From: Macrocystis pyrifera
Lineage: Eukaryota; Sar; Phaeophyceae; Laminariales; Laminariaceae
DNA length: 64,000 nucleotides
Assembly: GCA_031763025.1 (NCBI GenBank)
Contig: JASSKH010000035.1
Location: 718,320-782,319, forward strand
Direction of reading: 5' to 3'
Shown here: piece after piece, positions 33,001 to 44,933 of the stretch
Numbering within the stretch: position 1 is the stretch's first letter
Layout of the letters: every line of letters begins with the position of its first letter
Made by a program: the position numbers and the translations under genes
Notes under the pieces: model-generated
Told to the model about the DNA's origin: nothing
Database searches by the model: none
Seen by the model: the letters and a program-made list of their open reading frames with translations, nothing else

Positions 33001-36000
33001 CCGACCGTCGCCAGTAAGCCTGCAAGACTCCCGAACACGTCGTTCCAACACTCTTCCCCAACCTCGTCTCCGGCCAATGCAAGTGCGAGTAAAGGGAAGA
33101 TCATCGCGATTGATTTTTTTTCTCGAGGTCACCTACAAATGCCATCAGCCAAACCATTTTTGACCCCTGGAATATGCGCAGCTTCCAGGCACCAATCAGC
33201 TAGCGCCTCTATCCTGCCCAAATATCGCATCAGCAACACAGCTCTCGGGTCACGCGTTCCTCCGCACTTATCAACCCACGTCACCGCCCACACGTTGTCG
33301 CCAAGCAGAACAACGGGTGCTCCCACAATGTTGAACTGGTCCAACTCCTGCACCTCCATCACATACGCTGTCATTACCATCCTCAGCAGTTCAACATATA
33401 AAATTGAGATCACGTTACGCCTTGCGCACTTCGCCCCTACCTCGGACCTGCTTTGCTCTTCAGTTGCTAAATCGCATCTCCACCACACTCCTGTGTCTGC
33501 ACAAATGAGCGTACATTTCGGACGTACATTAGTGGCAGCTGACTTAAATCGGCGGAAACGTTTCGAAGTCGTTTTCGGTCCACAAACAATCACCGCTGTC
33601 GCGGCACCACTATTCTTGTCTTCTTGTTGCGTCCGGCATATTGAGGGCTGCCGCCGGTATCTTCGCACCCGCTTCATCATTCTCAATATCCGGAAGATAG
33701 CTAGCCAACTACCAAACTATGCCTCGGTGTTTGAGAAACGCGCATGGTTTCCGATCATGAAAGTCGCCGCGGGGTCGTCAGGGAGATGATGCAGCGAGCA
33801 CCGCCCAAGAGTTTGAGCACTGCTATGGCCACGCCTCGAATGTTTGCTCCCGATCCCTCATTGCCGGATTCGCTCGCGTCATCCATGGTTGTAGCCGGGA
33901 CGGTGGGAGCAGGGGCGGAGATGAGTCCGCGCCTTGCGGGTGGATATCGTCAGGGGGGGTGGGCGGAGGAAAAGGCGGTCGTACGCCGATAGAGAAATCA
34001 AGAGGTTCCCAGGAGTGCGAACATCGAAAGGGCGCATAGTCTCATATCGACCCTGGACCCCTATTTGGACGAGAAACGATGTATCGTGCCTGCTGACCCT
34101 CACGCACGGACGCATAACGAATTCGACGAAACGCAGGAGAAAATTGATTTTCCTCCTTGCAAGTTCCCTTATGTCCGTAGGTCGCACGAGGAAATCTAGA
34201 TGGGGCTGGCGTGGTCGCAGAGAGAGGCGATTGTCTTTAGTTTCCACTGACGTTGAACATGGGCTAAGGTTCAGGATTTTGTGTAGCACTGACTGGCTGC
34301 TGACGGTACGTTTTGCGATTGAGTTAGTCTTGTTCTTAAGACACGTCTCGGCGTTTTTCGTATATTGCAATATGTTTTCGCGGAGAGGGCCGAGGGCGAC
34401 GTATACTCTGGGTTGTGTGTGTTGTCTAAAACGCAGTGAACTTTGTCACAACACCACCTGACAATTCTCCACGTATCCATGTTTAACATAGTAGAATATT
34501 ATACCAGATCCTACTTCCTCCGTACCCTTGCGGTGACTATCTCATGCAGGGGTGATCGTTCGGTGTCGTCAGAGATAACATTCTAGAACAGCTAGCAGCT
34601 GTGGTACAGAATGTCTTTTCTGTTTTTTTTTGCCGATCTTTGTGACGACACCCCCACCACCCGTCACCGGCAACCAACACAACCAACATACCGGGCTTCC
34701 CAGTCTATTCGGAAAGTACCAGGCATTCCAACGTGAAAAACCGTTTTGCAATCGGATTTCATCTTCGAAGAGGTATGCACTATTACTTGAAGTCGACTTC
34801 TAACGTTAAAAAACGTTTTTTTTTTTTCCCTCTACCAGTACAGGTGAAGGAGCCCTCGGTAGAAGTAAATAACAGGAAAATATGAAACTTGAGAGCGGTT
34901 ATACTGAAGCCAGTATAGAACGTACCTTTCCCGAATAAGAAACTCAGGCTAGACCAGCGTTCCTGTTGCTTTATATTTTATCACTTCTATCGAGTGTTTT
35001 GTAGTGTAATTCGACCGAGAAAAACGCCTTTGTATTTTCTACGCGCTTCGCGCGAACAATCTGCACTCGTATTTACACTGGATTTCTTGGACCCTATCCA
35101 TGGTCCTTGAACCTTTTTCTGCGAATCGCATTTCATTTCGACAACCGCTCTGATACCGATGGTATTGCACATCCTCCCTGGTCTTCACTGCGTTTCTCCT
35201 CCCTGTTTGTATTCTCAACTCCCCCCTCGCCCGCCCCTAACCCCCCGTGTTTTGACCCCAGACTCGAACACAGCACCAGTCCCGAGCCCGACAACGGACC
35301 CAGATTTCATACCATCAAATCTTTGCGAGATCGATAGTCACTGTCAAGTCGGCGAAATATGCTGCCCCGAGAAGAAGGTCTGTGAGGTTATTCTTCCCGG
35401 CAGCGGCCCTCAAGTCTGCGGTGAGAACTTGCTTCGTCGATCGACACAGTGTGTTCATTCATTTTGTCACCCATGCTCCCAACATTCCGTTGGGGGGTCT
35501 TCATGTTTTCCCCGTCGCCGATTGGCAGTTTTAGGACAAAAGGTTGCATATATTGCAAAGAACATGTTTTAATGCCGCCAGAGGCCGGGACTAACCAGAT
35601 CCCAACGTATTACAGTATTGATACACTGCTTGCGGAACTTCAGCTCAATATGGCAATGGTTGCATCCAGATCACACACATGATAGTTGAGCCTAGAAGGC
35701 GGTCTCTCGCGGTCTTGCCCTTCGGCGCCATGGCAGCAGTCGAACTTCCGAGTGTAGTCAGCGACCTTGTGTATGACTGCTGTGAAATTTGTGTGTTTGT
35801 TGTGGTCTCTGTGAAAAGTTGTGGCCATCGCCTAGAATCGTATCCGACGGGCCTACTTTCCGGCCCTCTCCGGCTTCCAGAATACAGGATACTTCTAGAA
35901 GTCGGTGCCTTCGACAAGTGAAGTACCACCGAAGCATCTCATCTCGTACGCTCGTAGATAATCATGGAAATCGCGCGGTCCTCGTGCCCAGACGAGATTG

Positions 36001-37824
36001 TGTGGCAGGAGTCAACGTTTGTTGAGTGACGTTTCGTAGAAAGCCAAGACGTAGACGTATGCGTAGTTTTGGAGAATGCCACAATGAGTCGATCCGCGAC
36101 ACCGCTCTTTTTATGTATATGTATGGTGTGTGGAAGGGGCGTGGTGCTGAATTGGCGACGTGTAGTGGTCGTATGAACTGAACTCGTTGTTGGAAGTTTT
36201 ATTGTGACGGTGATCTTGCGGTTCAATTTTCCCCTCGTTCCCTCACAGCGGTGATTGTTTTCTTTGGGTCGGCCCCATCACGAATATGCATTTCCTGTGT
36301 AGGAAGCTGATTTCCGGGGAAAGGCTGTGTGATGCCTTGCTTCAGCACATGGGGTGGCTTGGATTGGCGTCACTTACTCGACGAGCGCGCCGACTATTTC
36401 AGCTTCCCATGTACCCGATGTACCTGAGAAATGACCCATAATTCTCAAATGATATATTTTGCACGCAAAAGGATGTACGTGCTCGTACTCGTATGTACGT
36501 ACCAGGTATGACAATGTCGTAAAAATGTGTTTCCTGTTTGGTGTACCTGCTACCAGGTATCTGTTTGTTGATTTGTTGGTTTTCAGCAGCACGAAACTTG
36601 CAACAATATTGACCGAGACTTTTGGACCGAAACAAACGATAAGCAGATCGTTACGATGCAAAGACCCTCCCTCCCTTAGGATCACAACCACTCTTGCTAT
36701 ATTACGTATTCATCTTGATAGACCCTCGTTTTTTTCTGTGACGATGCAGCACGTCGGCCATTCAAAAATATTTACGTACTGAACGTGAGGAAATTGTAGA
36801 CTGACGGGGGCGTGTGTATACGAAGCCGCACTGTCCGCTCGTGATATCACCCTGGTCTCGTCTTGATATACTGTAATATCAGTCCGGGTTATTTACATAC
36901 GTTATATTCGTTGATTGTTCTTCGTGCGTTTCCCCCCAAGGTGACCCACACATGACGGGTCTCCGCGGGCAGAAGATCGACTGGTCTGGAGTTGACGGCG
37001 GCTGGTACTGCCTTATTAAGGACGACGGTATTAACCTCCAGGTTAACATCCGCCTCACCGCGCCTCTGGCTGACGAGTTCCCCGACCGTCAGCTGATCAC
37101 AGGCTTGAGCATCCTCTCTGAAGGCCACTCCCTTGTCCTCGAAGTGGACGACCCCTACAGCGCCGATACCGACGGGTGCCTTGACGGGATCTCGCCTTGC
37201 CTGTCGAACGGTGGACTAGTTGTCGCTACCGATGGCCAAGCATCTAAACACCTCCTGCACCCAACAAGGGACGAGTACGTAGGCGGTGGGATGCATGTAT
37301 CCGCTTCGAATCTACCAGTAGAATGTCGGCTGTTCGGTGGCTCGACGGTCTGGTCTCAAATGTACGAGGAGATGATGCAGGGATATCGGCAGCTTCACAA
37401 TGGCGGAAGCTTCGAAGATTGGGTCATGACATTTGACCACGTTGCAGCTCCTGAGTGGTGCGTGAAGTACATCAAGGAGCGCGGCCTGGTCGATGTCCAG
37501 TCCGCGTACGCCCTATTCCGAGTGTCGACTCCTACTGCAGTCGTGCAACTGCACGTCGGTGTTGATCACCAGGGCGGCGATCAGCTGGACTGGGACGGGC
37601 GTGCGCTTCCCGACCTTGATTTCTGGCAGATGGACGCCGGGGTACACGGGTTGTCGCTGGACAGCGAGACTCTAACTGGTATCCTCGGCGAAACCGCTCG
37701 CCCCGTGCTGGACGAAGATGGGCACGAAATTATGGAGGGATATAACGCTATGCGTGGCTCTGTGGAGGACTACCGCGTGTCCAGCGCTCTGGGCACCGAG
37801 TTTGCCCTCCTGCACAAAAAATAA
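27529..37824 (+). CDS. Secreted GDPH/root-cap-like domain protein, 3 exons
   Basis: Predicted join 27529-27853, 35262-35420, 36941-37824: 1368 nt, 455 residues. Donors are TAG|GTGAGA and GCG|GTGAGA. Acceptors are TTTTGACCCCAG and TTTCCCCCCAAG. Both junctions are phase 1, giving codons GAC (D109) and GGT (G162). Exon 1 starts at ATG with a signal-peptide-like stretch (SFGVTCGVFSLCVLLRAVY), then Cys-rich sequence. Exon 2 has a Ser/Pro/Thr linker and a WAP-like Cys cluster (CEIDSHCQVGEICC). The exon 2-3 junction creates GDPHMTGLRGQKIDWSG, a GDPH motif as in root-cap and von Willebrand D-type extracellular domains. The C-terminus has GILGETARP near residue 407, as in root-cap proteins. Likely extracellular or cell-wall; ligand unknown. 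Additional exons inside the long introns cannot be excluded. Confidence 0.75.
29570..29960 (+). repeat. Dispersed repeat family B, copy 3
   Basis: Contains CTCGTGCACCGGGTGTGGCG, GAGGCGCGGGAGCAAAAG, AAAACCATCCAAACATATAT, CCCATTCGGGAAAGCAC and the CACACCAATCAGCC site that is empty here but filled by the family E insert in copy 2. Confidence 0.7.
30028..30071. repeat. (ACA)n microsatellite
   Basis: About twelve ACA/CAA units, followed by AAAACAACATATG. Confidence 0.9.
31968..33104 (-). pseudogene. Tyrosine recombinase of a DIRS-like element, decayed
   Basis: The minus strand carries, in shifting frames, the parts of a tyrosine recombinase. A SAM-like start (NVTYKTAWVLWTQW) lies at 32898-33104. 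The core-binding segment (RGNKASTVGGKLVAVQHFQR, then KAGIARESALKGG) is at 32607-32846. The catalytic middle is at about 32196-32501 and the C-terminal box at 31968-32159 (YALHPGMIGGARRIAAGG, then RRWKRDVFMIYV). In working enzymes this box reads HxxR...W...Y. Here the HxxR arginine is replaced by methionine (HPGM), while the tyrosine remains. Frame changes and the lost arginine mean it is dead. It lies antisense within intron 1 of the GDPH gene. Confidence 0.6.
33129..33686 (-). pseudogene. RNase H region of the same DIRS-like element
   Basis: A 185-codon minus frame whose C-terminal half has the retroelement RNase H blocks typical of DIRS/Ngaro types: ELLRMVMTAYVM, VVLLGDNVWAVTWV (with the DN pair), CGGTRDP, and HIPGVKNGLADGICR just before the stop. 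It lies immediately upstream, on the minus strand, of the tyrosine recombinase pieces. That order (RNase H then recombinase) is the DIRS arrangement. No reverse transcriptase palm motif was found at higher coordinates, so the element appears 5'-truncated. Confidence 0.6.
33690..35261. other. Rest of intron 1 of the GDPH gene
   Basis: Open frames on both strands (33879-34461) lack recognisable domains. A T/C-rich run (35205-35259) forms the polypyrimidine tract of the exon 2 acceptor. Confidence 0.4.
35421..36940. other. Intron 2 of the GDPH gene
   Basis: About 1.5 kb between GTGAGAACTT and TTTCCCCCCAAG. No nested gene recognised. It contains two TACCAGGTA words (near 36500 and 36552). Confidence 0.55.
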
Positions 37825-39330
37825 GCCTCTTGAACAACGTTCAGGGAGAATGTTGAAACATGTGCGTGGGCGTTGAAGTACACTGTCTTTAGGGTCTGGA
37901 GGTGGTCGATTGTGATAGCTTACACCCTGGTAGCAGGCGTGCAGACGCACGCGCTAAATAAGACACAAGTATGTACATTTCATCATCGGAGCAAAACAAA
38001 TTTCCTCGCGTCGAGGGTTAACCTGTACTAGTGTGGGGGGATACTACAGTACCTCTTCCTCAGTCCCATCATTGTGTATACTTGTTTGTAGACATGCACT
38101 ACTTAATCCAGTTCCCTCCCTTGCGTAGCTCAGGTCCCTGGGTCACATGGCAAGTCCTCGTTCACCCCCCCCCCCACACACACACACACCCACACCCACA
38201 CCCACACTACGGTGCGCGCTTTCATTTTGGTCGCGAGAATAGTTCCTGGTTTTCTTCCTCGGCAGACTCGTGTCGGATGTGCATATACAAACTATTAATA
38301 GGCGCTTTCTGTGTGTCAAAGTTTGCACAAGAAAATACCCGTTGGAGGGGCACGAACTCGTGACGACGATCTCCGTAGTAGTCACGAGATTTTTCACTAG
38401 ACAACCGAGGACGCCGGCATTGTATGGTAGGTACAGCAGTGTTCTCTTCAGTTAGCCAACCACTACCACATTGAATTGTTTGCACTCACATATGCCGCCA
38501 TAGCAACATCTGATGTCCGGCTCTGGTTTTGTTTCCACGCCTCTCCGCTCGAACGGTGCTGTGCTATACTCTACCGTGCAGATAGGTGTGGGTCGCCGTT
38601 GATCGATCAACTGGGCATGTGTATGCCGAGTCCACCCGGCCGCTTTGCACCAGCGACGGGCATCTGGACGTCTAGCTGGCCGCCGATTCTTGCCACCAGG
38701 CGCCCCGTCGTGGTAGGTATATTGGTTTTCGTATTAATACGTCAATACGTAGATCTACGGAACCATTACTACATTAGCCGCATGCAGGGGTGCGTGCAGT
38801 ATGGTATGATAAGTTGTGAGATCTGGGAACTGCTACCATTAAAGCGGAAATCAGGGTTTTTTAACGAGTGCATTGTCAATGAAGGTGTTCCAAAGCGCGC
38901 AGCATATACAACATATTGTAGAACATACAGGTTCAGTCGAAGTAGAGAGTTTGACGCGGCAGCATAGGTTCATCATTCGATCGAAATCGAAAGATAGTAT
39001 TTCAAACATGAGGGGTGTGTGCAGAATAATGATCTGACTTCGATTTAGTTGAACCGTATACTATACGACGAAGACGTATAGCGTAATTACTCAGACAAGG
39101 TATGCGAGGTTTGGTGAATCAAGTAGCAGCAGATAAACGGATTACGGATTAGTTCCGAAAGACCGTATTCTCCACTTGCGCAGAAGCAACGTTTGGTTGT
39201 GATGAACGGAAGCGACCTATTACAGACATTAAAAAAAGCCTGCACCGGCAGCAATGTAATTGCTGATATATTTGGCGTAACGAATACACCCATAGGTGGA
39301 GGTGATATCTGCTTTCAGTGGCGGGAGATG
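37825..39330. other. Downstream of the GDPH gene; no gene seen
   Basis: No AATAAA polyadenylation signal close to the stop; an AAATAAGA is near 37955. A C-run followed by CA/CCCACA repeats lies at 38166-38210. A weak tRNA-like T-arm (minus, near 38350-38372) was noticed. Confidence 0.4.
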
Positions 39331-41030
39331 TACGATATATATTTCGATGGATAATTAGATATTGCTACTGAGTGAGATAGCGCCCATTGGCCGGAGACGT
39401 CGTGGGATATGTATACACAACATATCGCTACTGAGTGAGGCATCGCGCATTCACTGGAGACGTCGAGAGGGGCGTACTATTACGGGGGTCCATAGTTAAC
39501 GGGACCAAATTTTGTTAGTAAAAATAGGCAAATATATAGGTTTTTACGTACACCATAGGTCCTGTTAACTATGGACCCCCGTAGTAGGTGGACTTGATTT
39601 GCCCACTTCTTCCCGCCCACACCCCAACCCAACCTGTTGAGGAACGGAGCCATTTGTTGGTCGAGCGGACAGTGTCGAGGGTGGGTTAGGGCGGAGGGGG
39701 TAGTGAAGTTGTGGAAACCCGGGGGGTGCAATAAACTTGAAGACCCGGCAAGGCGTGTGCACGCAAAGATCCTACGAAGCTGAGAGCATGATCACGTGAG
39801 GTGCCGAGGTAATACTATATTTGAGTAGAATATACGGATATATTATATTTCGGTGGAGAAATGGATATTATTTCCGAGTGGGATGTTGCCCATTGACCGG
39901 AGACGTCGAGGGACATATATATAACATATACACAACACCAGTATATTACTACTGAATGGGGCGTAGCGCATCGACTGCAGACGTGGAGGCGAGCACCCTG
40001 CGTGGGCTTGGTTTCCGCATATCTTCCCGCCCACACGTCAAACCGGTCTCTTGGGCAATGGAGCCATTTGTTGGTCGAGCGCTTAGTGTTGAGTGGGTTA
40101 GGGGCGGGGATAGTGAAGGCAGGGGTGGAATCCCGTGGGCCGCAATAAGTTCGAAGACTCCGCAAGGCGTGTGTACGCGAGGCCTCTGCGAAGTGCCCAG
40201 CATGATCACGTGAGGTGCCGACGTAATACTTTACTTCAGTAACATAGACGAACGATACATTTTTCGATGGCAATTGGATATTTATACCGATGTCGCTCAT
40301 AGATCGGAGACATCGAGAGATATATACTATATGTACGTACTTCGTCGTATATGACAACTGAGTGGGATTTCGCACATCGTCTACAGACGTCGAAAGGAGC
40401 ACCCTGCGTGGGCTTTATTTACCCATGTCCTCCCGCCGCCACCTCAATCCAGTCTCTTGGGCAACGGAGCCATTTGTTGGTCGAGCGTTTAGAGTTAACT
40501 GTGTTAGGGGCGGGGGTAGTGAAGGCAGGAGTGGAATCCCGTGGGCCACAGTAAGTCCGAAGACTCCGCAAGGCGTGTGTACGCGAGGTCTCTGCGAAGC
40601 GCCCAGCATGATCACGTGAGGTGCCGAGGTGATACCTTATTTCAGAAACATAGATGAACGGTATATTATTCGATGGATACTGGATATTTATACCGATGTT
40701 GCTCATCGATCGGAGACGTCGAGAGATATATACAATATATACATATATTACAACTGGGTGGGATGTCGCGCATCGACTTCAGACGTCGAGAGGAGCACCC
40801 TGCGTGGGCGTTGCTTTCCTATGTCCTCCCGTCGCCCCCTCCAGCTAGTCTCTTGGACAACGGAGCCATTTGTTGGTCGAGCGGTCAATGTCAAGGGTCG
40901 GTTAAGGGGGGTGGTAGTGAAGGCAGGTGCGGGAGCCCGGGGGGCGCCGTGACTTCGAAGGCTCGGGAATTAGTGTGTACGCGAGGACCTTGCGACGTAG
41001 CCAGCACGATATCGTGGAGTGCCGCCGATG
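39330..41030. repeat. Tandem array, units of about 400-415 bp
   Basis: Three to four degenerate direct units. The landmark CATGATCACGTGAGGTGCCGA and its last variant occur at 39787, 40201, 40607 and 41005, spacings of 414, 406 and 398. Other unit landmarks are GGAGCCATTTGTTGGTCGAGCG, CATCGAC(T)..AGACGTCGAGAGG, and GATGGATA..TGGATATT. The first unit is partial and preceded by a MITE insert (39483-39581). Open frames in it are shadows of the repeat. Confidence 0.85.
39483..39581. mobile_element. MITE, family M copy 2 (99 bp)
   Basis: 24-bp inverted ends with one mismatch (CGGGGGTCCATAGTTAAC...GGACC) flanked by TA on both sides (39481-39482, 39582-39583). The core TTGTTAGTAAAAATAGGCAA is shared with 15934-16035. 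Confidence 0.8.
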
Positions 41031-41467
41031 AAGCAAAGAAAAGGTCTTCACTATTGAGTCGTTTTTACGGTACGGTGGCCCACACATTTCTTGCTGACGG
41101 AGATCCTCTGCTGAGCAGCTGCTCAATATATTTTCATCGGATGCGTATTTTACGCGTATTTTACTAACACCGTCATTGAATATTAGCCAATGGGTATGTG
41201 TATCGGCTGTTGGGTGAGACGTAGAGAGCTCCTGGAGTTGGAAGCCTCATACATATTAGCTAGTACCCTTACCGATGCGGAGGTCCATCGAAAAGTCTGG
41301 AATTCGTATTTGCGGCGGTTGAAGAGGTGGAAGTTGAATTCGCAGTAACAGCGAGGGCGGTGGAAGGAGCTGAGGTGGCCGGAGGTCTCTTGCGAGAATG
41401 GAGTCCGAGCTGCAGCTGTCCAGCACTAATGTTTCACGAATGGTGGCCTCGACGACTGTGCTGTTGT
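41031..41467. other. No supported feature
   Basis: Transition out of the tandem array. No gene or repeat match noticed. Confidence 0.35.
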
Positions 41468-41692
41468 CTAAACGCGACCCCTGGAAGTTGTCGCTGGAGT
41501 CTTACTCTTGCGACTTGTTGTCGCTGGAGCGGTGCCCCTGAGCGTTCTGGCCGTCGGAGTGGTGCGCACTCCAGTGTTTGTGGGGGAATGGATGTCTGCG
41601 TGAACGGCTTTGTTACACCTCTCGCTCGTATTGCCCTCGGCGATAAAATGGCATCTTTTGCTGCCATTGTTGAACGTCAAGCCCTTCGTCTG
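41468..41692 (-). CDS. Weak candidate terminal exon, Cys/His then Thr/Ser-rich
   Basis: The minus acceptor CATGCTTACAG ends at 41693 and is followed by an open frame TKGLTFNNGSKRCHFIAEGN, then TSERCNKAVHADIH and a Thr/Ala/Ser/Arg-rich tail to a stop. The Cys/His spacing could bind metal, but no family is recognised. The opposite strand is also open over the same stretch, so this is tentative. Confidence 0.25.
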   Translation of the reverse strand, partial: QTKGLTFNNGSKRCHFIAEGNTSERCNKAVHADIHSPTNTGVRTTPTARTLRGTAPATTSRKSKTPATTSRGRV

Positions 41693-42323
41693 TAAGCATG
41701 TCCACCGCGGGGTTGAGGACTCCTGTCGTGTTGAGGGAAGGGCTTGGGCATGGCTTGAGACTGTACTCTCGATCACCCAGGTTCAGTCATTCTGCGCTGT
41801 GCGAACATAGGGTTCGGAAGCGCGTGGGGGAAGTCAGGAGGGGCTTCCAAGTGGCGGGCCGGAAATCGAATCGTTGGTGTAAGCGGGGAAGGCTTCTTGG
41901 AAATGCCCGAGTGGTCAATGGTTACGTTCAATAAAAACGAGGTCGATGTCTAACGCAGAGTGCGGCGAAGGCGTAACATTCGAAATAAAAATATTGCAGG
42001 AAATACCTTCAGTCGGTCCAGTGCGTTTGCTGAACAGAAGGCGAGGACGAGGTAGGTGGGGTAAGCGTTGTGTGAGCTCCCGTCGCCAAACATAAAATGT
42101 GTTTTCAGAGTTGTGCTACGATCGGGGAGGTACCTCCATTTTCAGTACCCGTTTACGCCGCTTGGGCGCGTGGCTCTTTACCTCACGCAGAATTGAACTC
42201 AAGAATGTTCTGTTGGCGAAGACTAACAAACTATCCCATGGCCGTGCATCGCGAAACCAACTAGCTCAAGTTTTTTCAATTGCAAAGAAATAGGGTAGTC
42301 ACTCGACCAAGGGGCTCTGAGCC

Positions 42324-42794
42324 TCAGATTGCAATGCACCCAAACGTGAACCCGCTACCGTAGCACCAGTCTTCACCGCTTATCTCTGTTGTGTCATTGG
42401 TTGCGAAGGCGTCAAATTCCAGCCACATGGCGGTGACAGAAACGAGAGCAGCTACCGCAGTCGTCGCAATCCCCGGGTAAAGGAGCGGAGCAAAAGACGC
42501 GGACCGCCTTTGAACGCTACAGTAGAAACTTGTGTCCCTGGTCGCCTAGAGAGAATCGCATGTTCACCAGACGCAACACAAGCCTACATGGAGAAGATCC
42601 AGAATCGCCCTTAGCGAAGTTGTACCTCGCCGGAGAAAATATAACGCCAATAGCGCGGGCGAATGGAGAAGTGATACCGGTTGGGTGTCTGGCGGTTTTC
42701 CCAAAGTATCGCTGAAATGTTGACATTTTACCTGGAACCCAATCCGTGATGTCCAAGGTACTGGCATCGGAGTAATCTCAACTAGCAATGACAT
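42324..42794 (-). CDS. Small membrane-protein candidate, 2 exons
   Basis: Exon 1 is 42794-42732 (ATG, 21 codons, MSLLVEITPMPVPWTSRIGF plus Q) ending at a strong donor TTCCAG|GTAAAA. Exon 2 is 42545-42324 after the acceptor GATTCTCTCTAG. Both are phase 0 with a 186-nt intron, giving 94 residues. Exon 2 encodes a hydrophobic segment YPGIATTAVAALVSVTAMWL, then an acidic, Cys-containing tail (EISGEDWCYGSGFTFGCIAI) before TGA. It looks like a single-pass membrane protein or the C-terminal part of a larger one. Exon 1 could be internal with more exons upstream. No family recognised. A competing open frame covers the intron (PTGITSPFARAIGVIFSPAR) and weakens the model. Confidence 0.4.
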
Positions 42795-42799
42795 CGCGC

Positions 42800-44930
42800 A
42801 AATCAAGGGTCAAGCTCGACGTGGGGTGCTTCAGGTCCTCGCAACCGTCTAAACTAGTCAGAACCGAAACGGTACCGTGGTGGTTTCCAACTTCCGCAAG
42901 TCGACGTCAACGTGTTTTAGGGTATGAAGGCGTGCGACTTCCTTGGCTGAACCTGCTGTGTCGGTAGGCCAGTGCTACGTTTTACGGTGAGGCAAGCGTG
43001 ACGGAAGGCTAAGCAGACGGGGTACAGAGACCCATTGAAGCGAAATAAACGGAGAAGGGACCTTGTGCAAGATCATCACGTATTTAGTCATCACGTCTTC
43101 GCGATATTAGCAAGTGTCACCTCGTGTCGCGGAACGAAGATTATGGGGGCCCATCGGCGTACTGGCGTTGGCGCTGTGACGGCCAAAGAGGCAACGTGGG
43201 GACCGGGTACGTTTCCCCGCGAGCCAATGTGACGGTGCTGCTGTGGATGAGCCTACGGCAGGGGTCATAGTTACCGTCGCCATTAGGTCATAGGAGCGGC
43301 CCGAATTGCTGATATGTCTGTCGGAGCACTCTCCGGAGTATGACTGGCATACAGGGCCGCCCCCCTCCAGCGTGGAACAAAGATCAGGGGTCATATCATG
43401 CAGAGAATGTAGAGCACCGACGGGATGAGTCGTGGCATCAGCACAAGCCGTTGGGCTACGGCCGTCAAGTGCTGCGTAGCCATTGTGAAGGCGAATAGAT
43501 ACCGTGGAGTATCAGACCGCTTGTGATTGGTTGTCAAAGCCTGTGGTTAGGCAACGCCAAGTGAAATGGTGACGTTGAATAATATGGTATATCTAAGAAT
43601 TGGTGATACAAGGAGATTTAAGGTGCACGCACGTTCTGGTTCTGATTTGATTTTGTTTATAGCGACCACAATGAATTCCCAGCATTGTGCATAGGCTTTT
43701 GATATCCGGCATTCTAGCCGCAGAAAACACAACGGAAGTTGGGGACTCTGCTGTTTAGCAGCGTCGACCTGTTAGAATGTGATGAGCGCACACTCAGATG
43801 GGTGACCGATGACTGTCTTCAGATGCAAACACAGAGTCGTTATTAGACCAGCTCGAGCAGCACGGATGATGATTAGACGATCGATAATGGATGTATTGAA
43901 AAGGCGCTCGTTGGGCCAATGAACGCTTATGGTCGTTGGGCCAATAAAACGTTTTGTACGATGAACTGCAGAGAGTTCGGATGCGGGTGTGAGGAGTGAG
44001 CAGGCGGGTCATTCCTGCTCTGCTTCTCCTACGTACGGTAATGCTCGTCTCGTACGGCGACTTACACTCGCAGCCACGTTACCGTAGTCACGCGTATGGT
44101 AACCTACGTTTGTACGCACTTTACCTTAGTCGACAAGTTACTCGGTGGAATGTCGTTCCAAAACTCCTTTCCACCTACGTACGACGAGTGGTCAGTATTC
44201 TGCATACTTTTAACATTGTAGGGCAGGGCAAGGGTTGCCTTGCTGTTCCCTAGGTGTTACCATATATTAAAAGGTTGGACGGAGGTATGAAAATTCTCTC
44301 GCGACGTCGATATTTGCCACCGTAGAATATTACTTGTTTGAAGATGCTGCAGTTGCCGCTATTTCGAAGCAAAAAACCAAAACCTAACATCACAGTCGCA
44401 TCGCGCAGATTGCGATGACCTGGACGTGTCGCGAACACAATCATACCAAGTAAAACGCCGCCGTGAAGTCCAAGATGACAAAAGGCATACAAGTAGACTT
44501 TTCGCCGATGATCGTTACGTACATGCACCCCGTAAACAACACTCTGTCGACCGAACAGTCAATATAAATGTAGCTGCGCAGAACTCGAAAGGCTGGACGC
44601 GCCATGCAACATTTCTGCAAAATGCGTTCTAGCGAAAAGAGGGAAACAAGAAGGGAGGCAGTCCTAATCGAGAAGCAATGTCACACAAAAAATCAAAACG
44701 TTTCAACACACATGTGAAGAACACGTGAGACGCTCAAGGCGGCGGTACGTCGGAGTCGAGTCCGCAAGGCACAGCTGCGCTCCCCACGTCGTAGTGACCA
44801 GGACGTCGGTAAGGCGGAGGCATGATGGGTCCTTGTCTAGTCGCCTCGATTATCTCCGCGCGTTCTTGGCTTGCGCGCTCATGGTAGCTAGCACTACGGT
44901 ATGGTGTCGTTTGTGCCTGGGAAACAGGCA
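42800..44930. other. No supported gene
   Basis: A minus ATG frame at 43394-43107 (MTPDLCSTLEGGGPVCQSYS) is Cys-rich and could be an upstream exon of the 42.3-42.8 kb gene, but phases could not be matched. The rest lacks recognisable features. Confidence 0.35.
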
Positions 44931-44933
44931 AGG

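Noticed and set aside
32977-33789. A 270-codon plus frame
   Set aside because: Shadow of the antisense RNase H/recombinase relic, which has recognisable motifs on the minus strand.
40673-41167. A 164-codon plus frame and similar frames in 39.8-40.9 kb
   Set aside because: Repeated with the 406-bp tandem unit; no domain and strand-symmetric openness.
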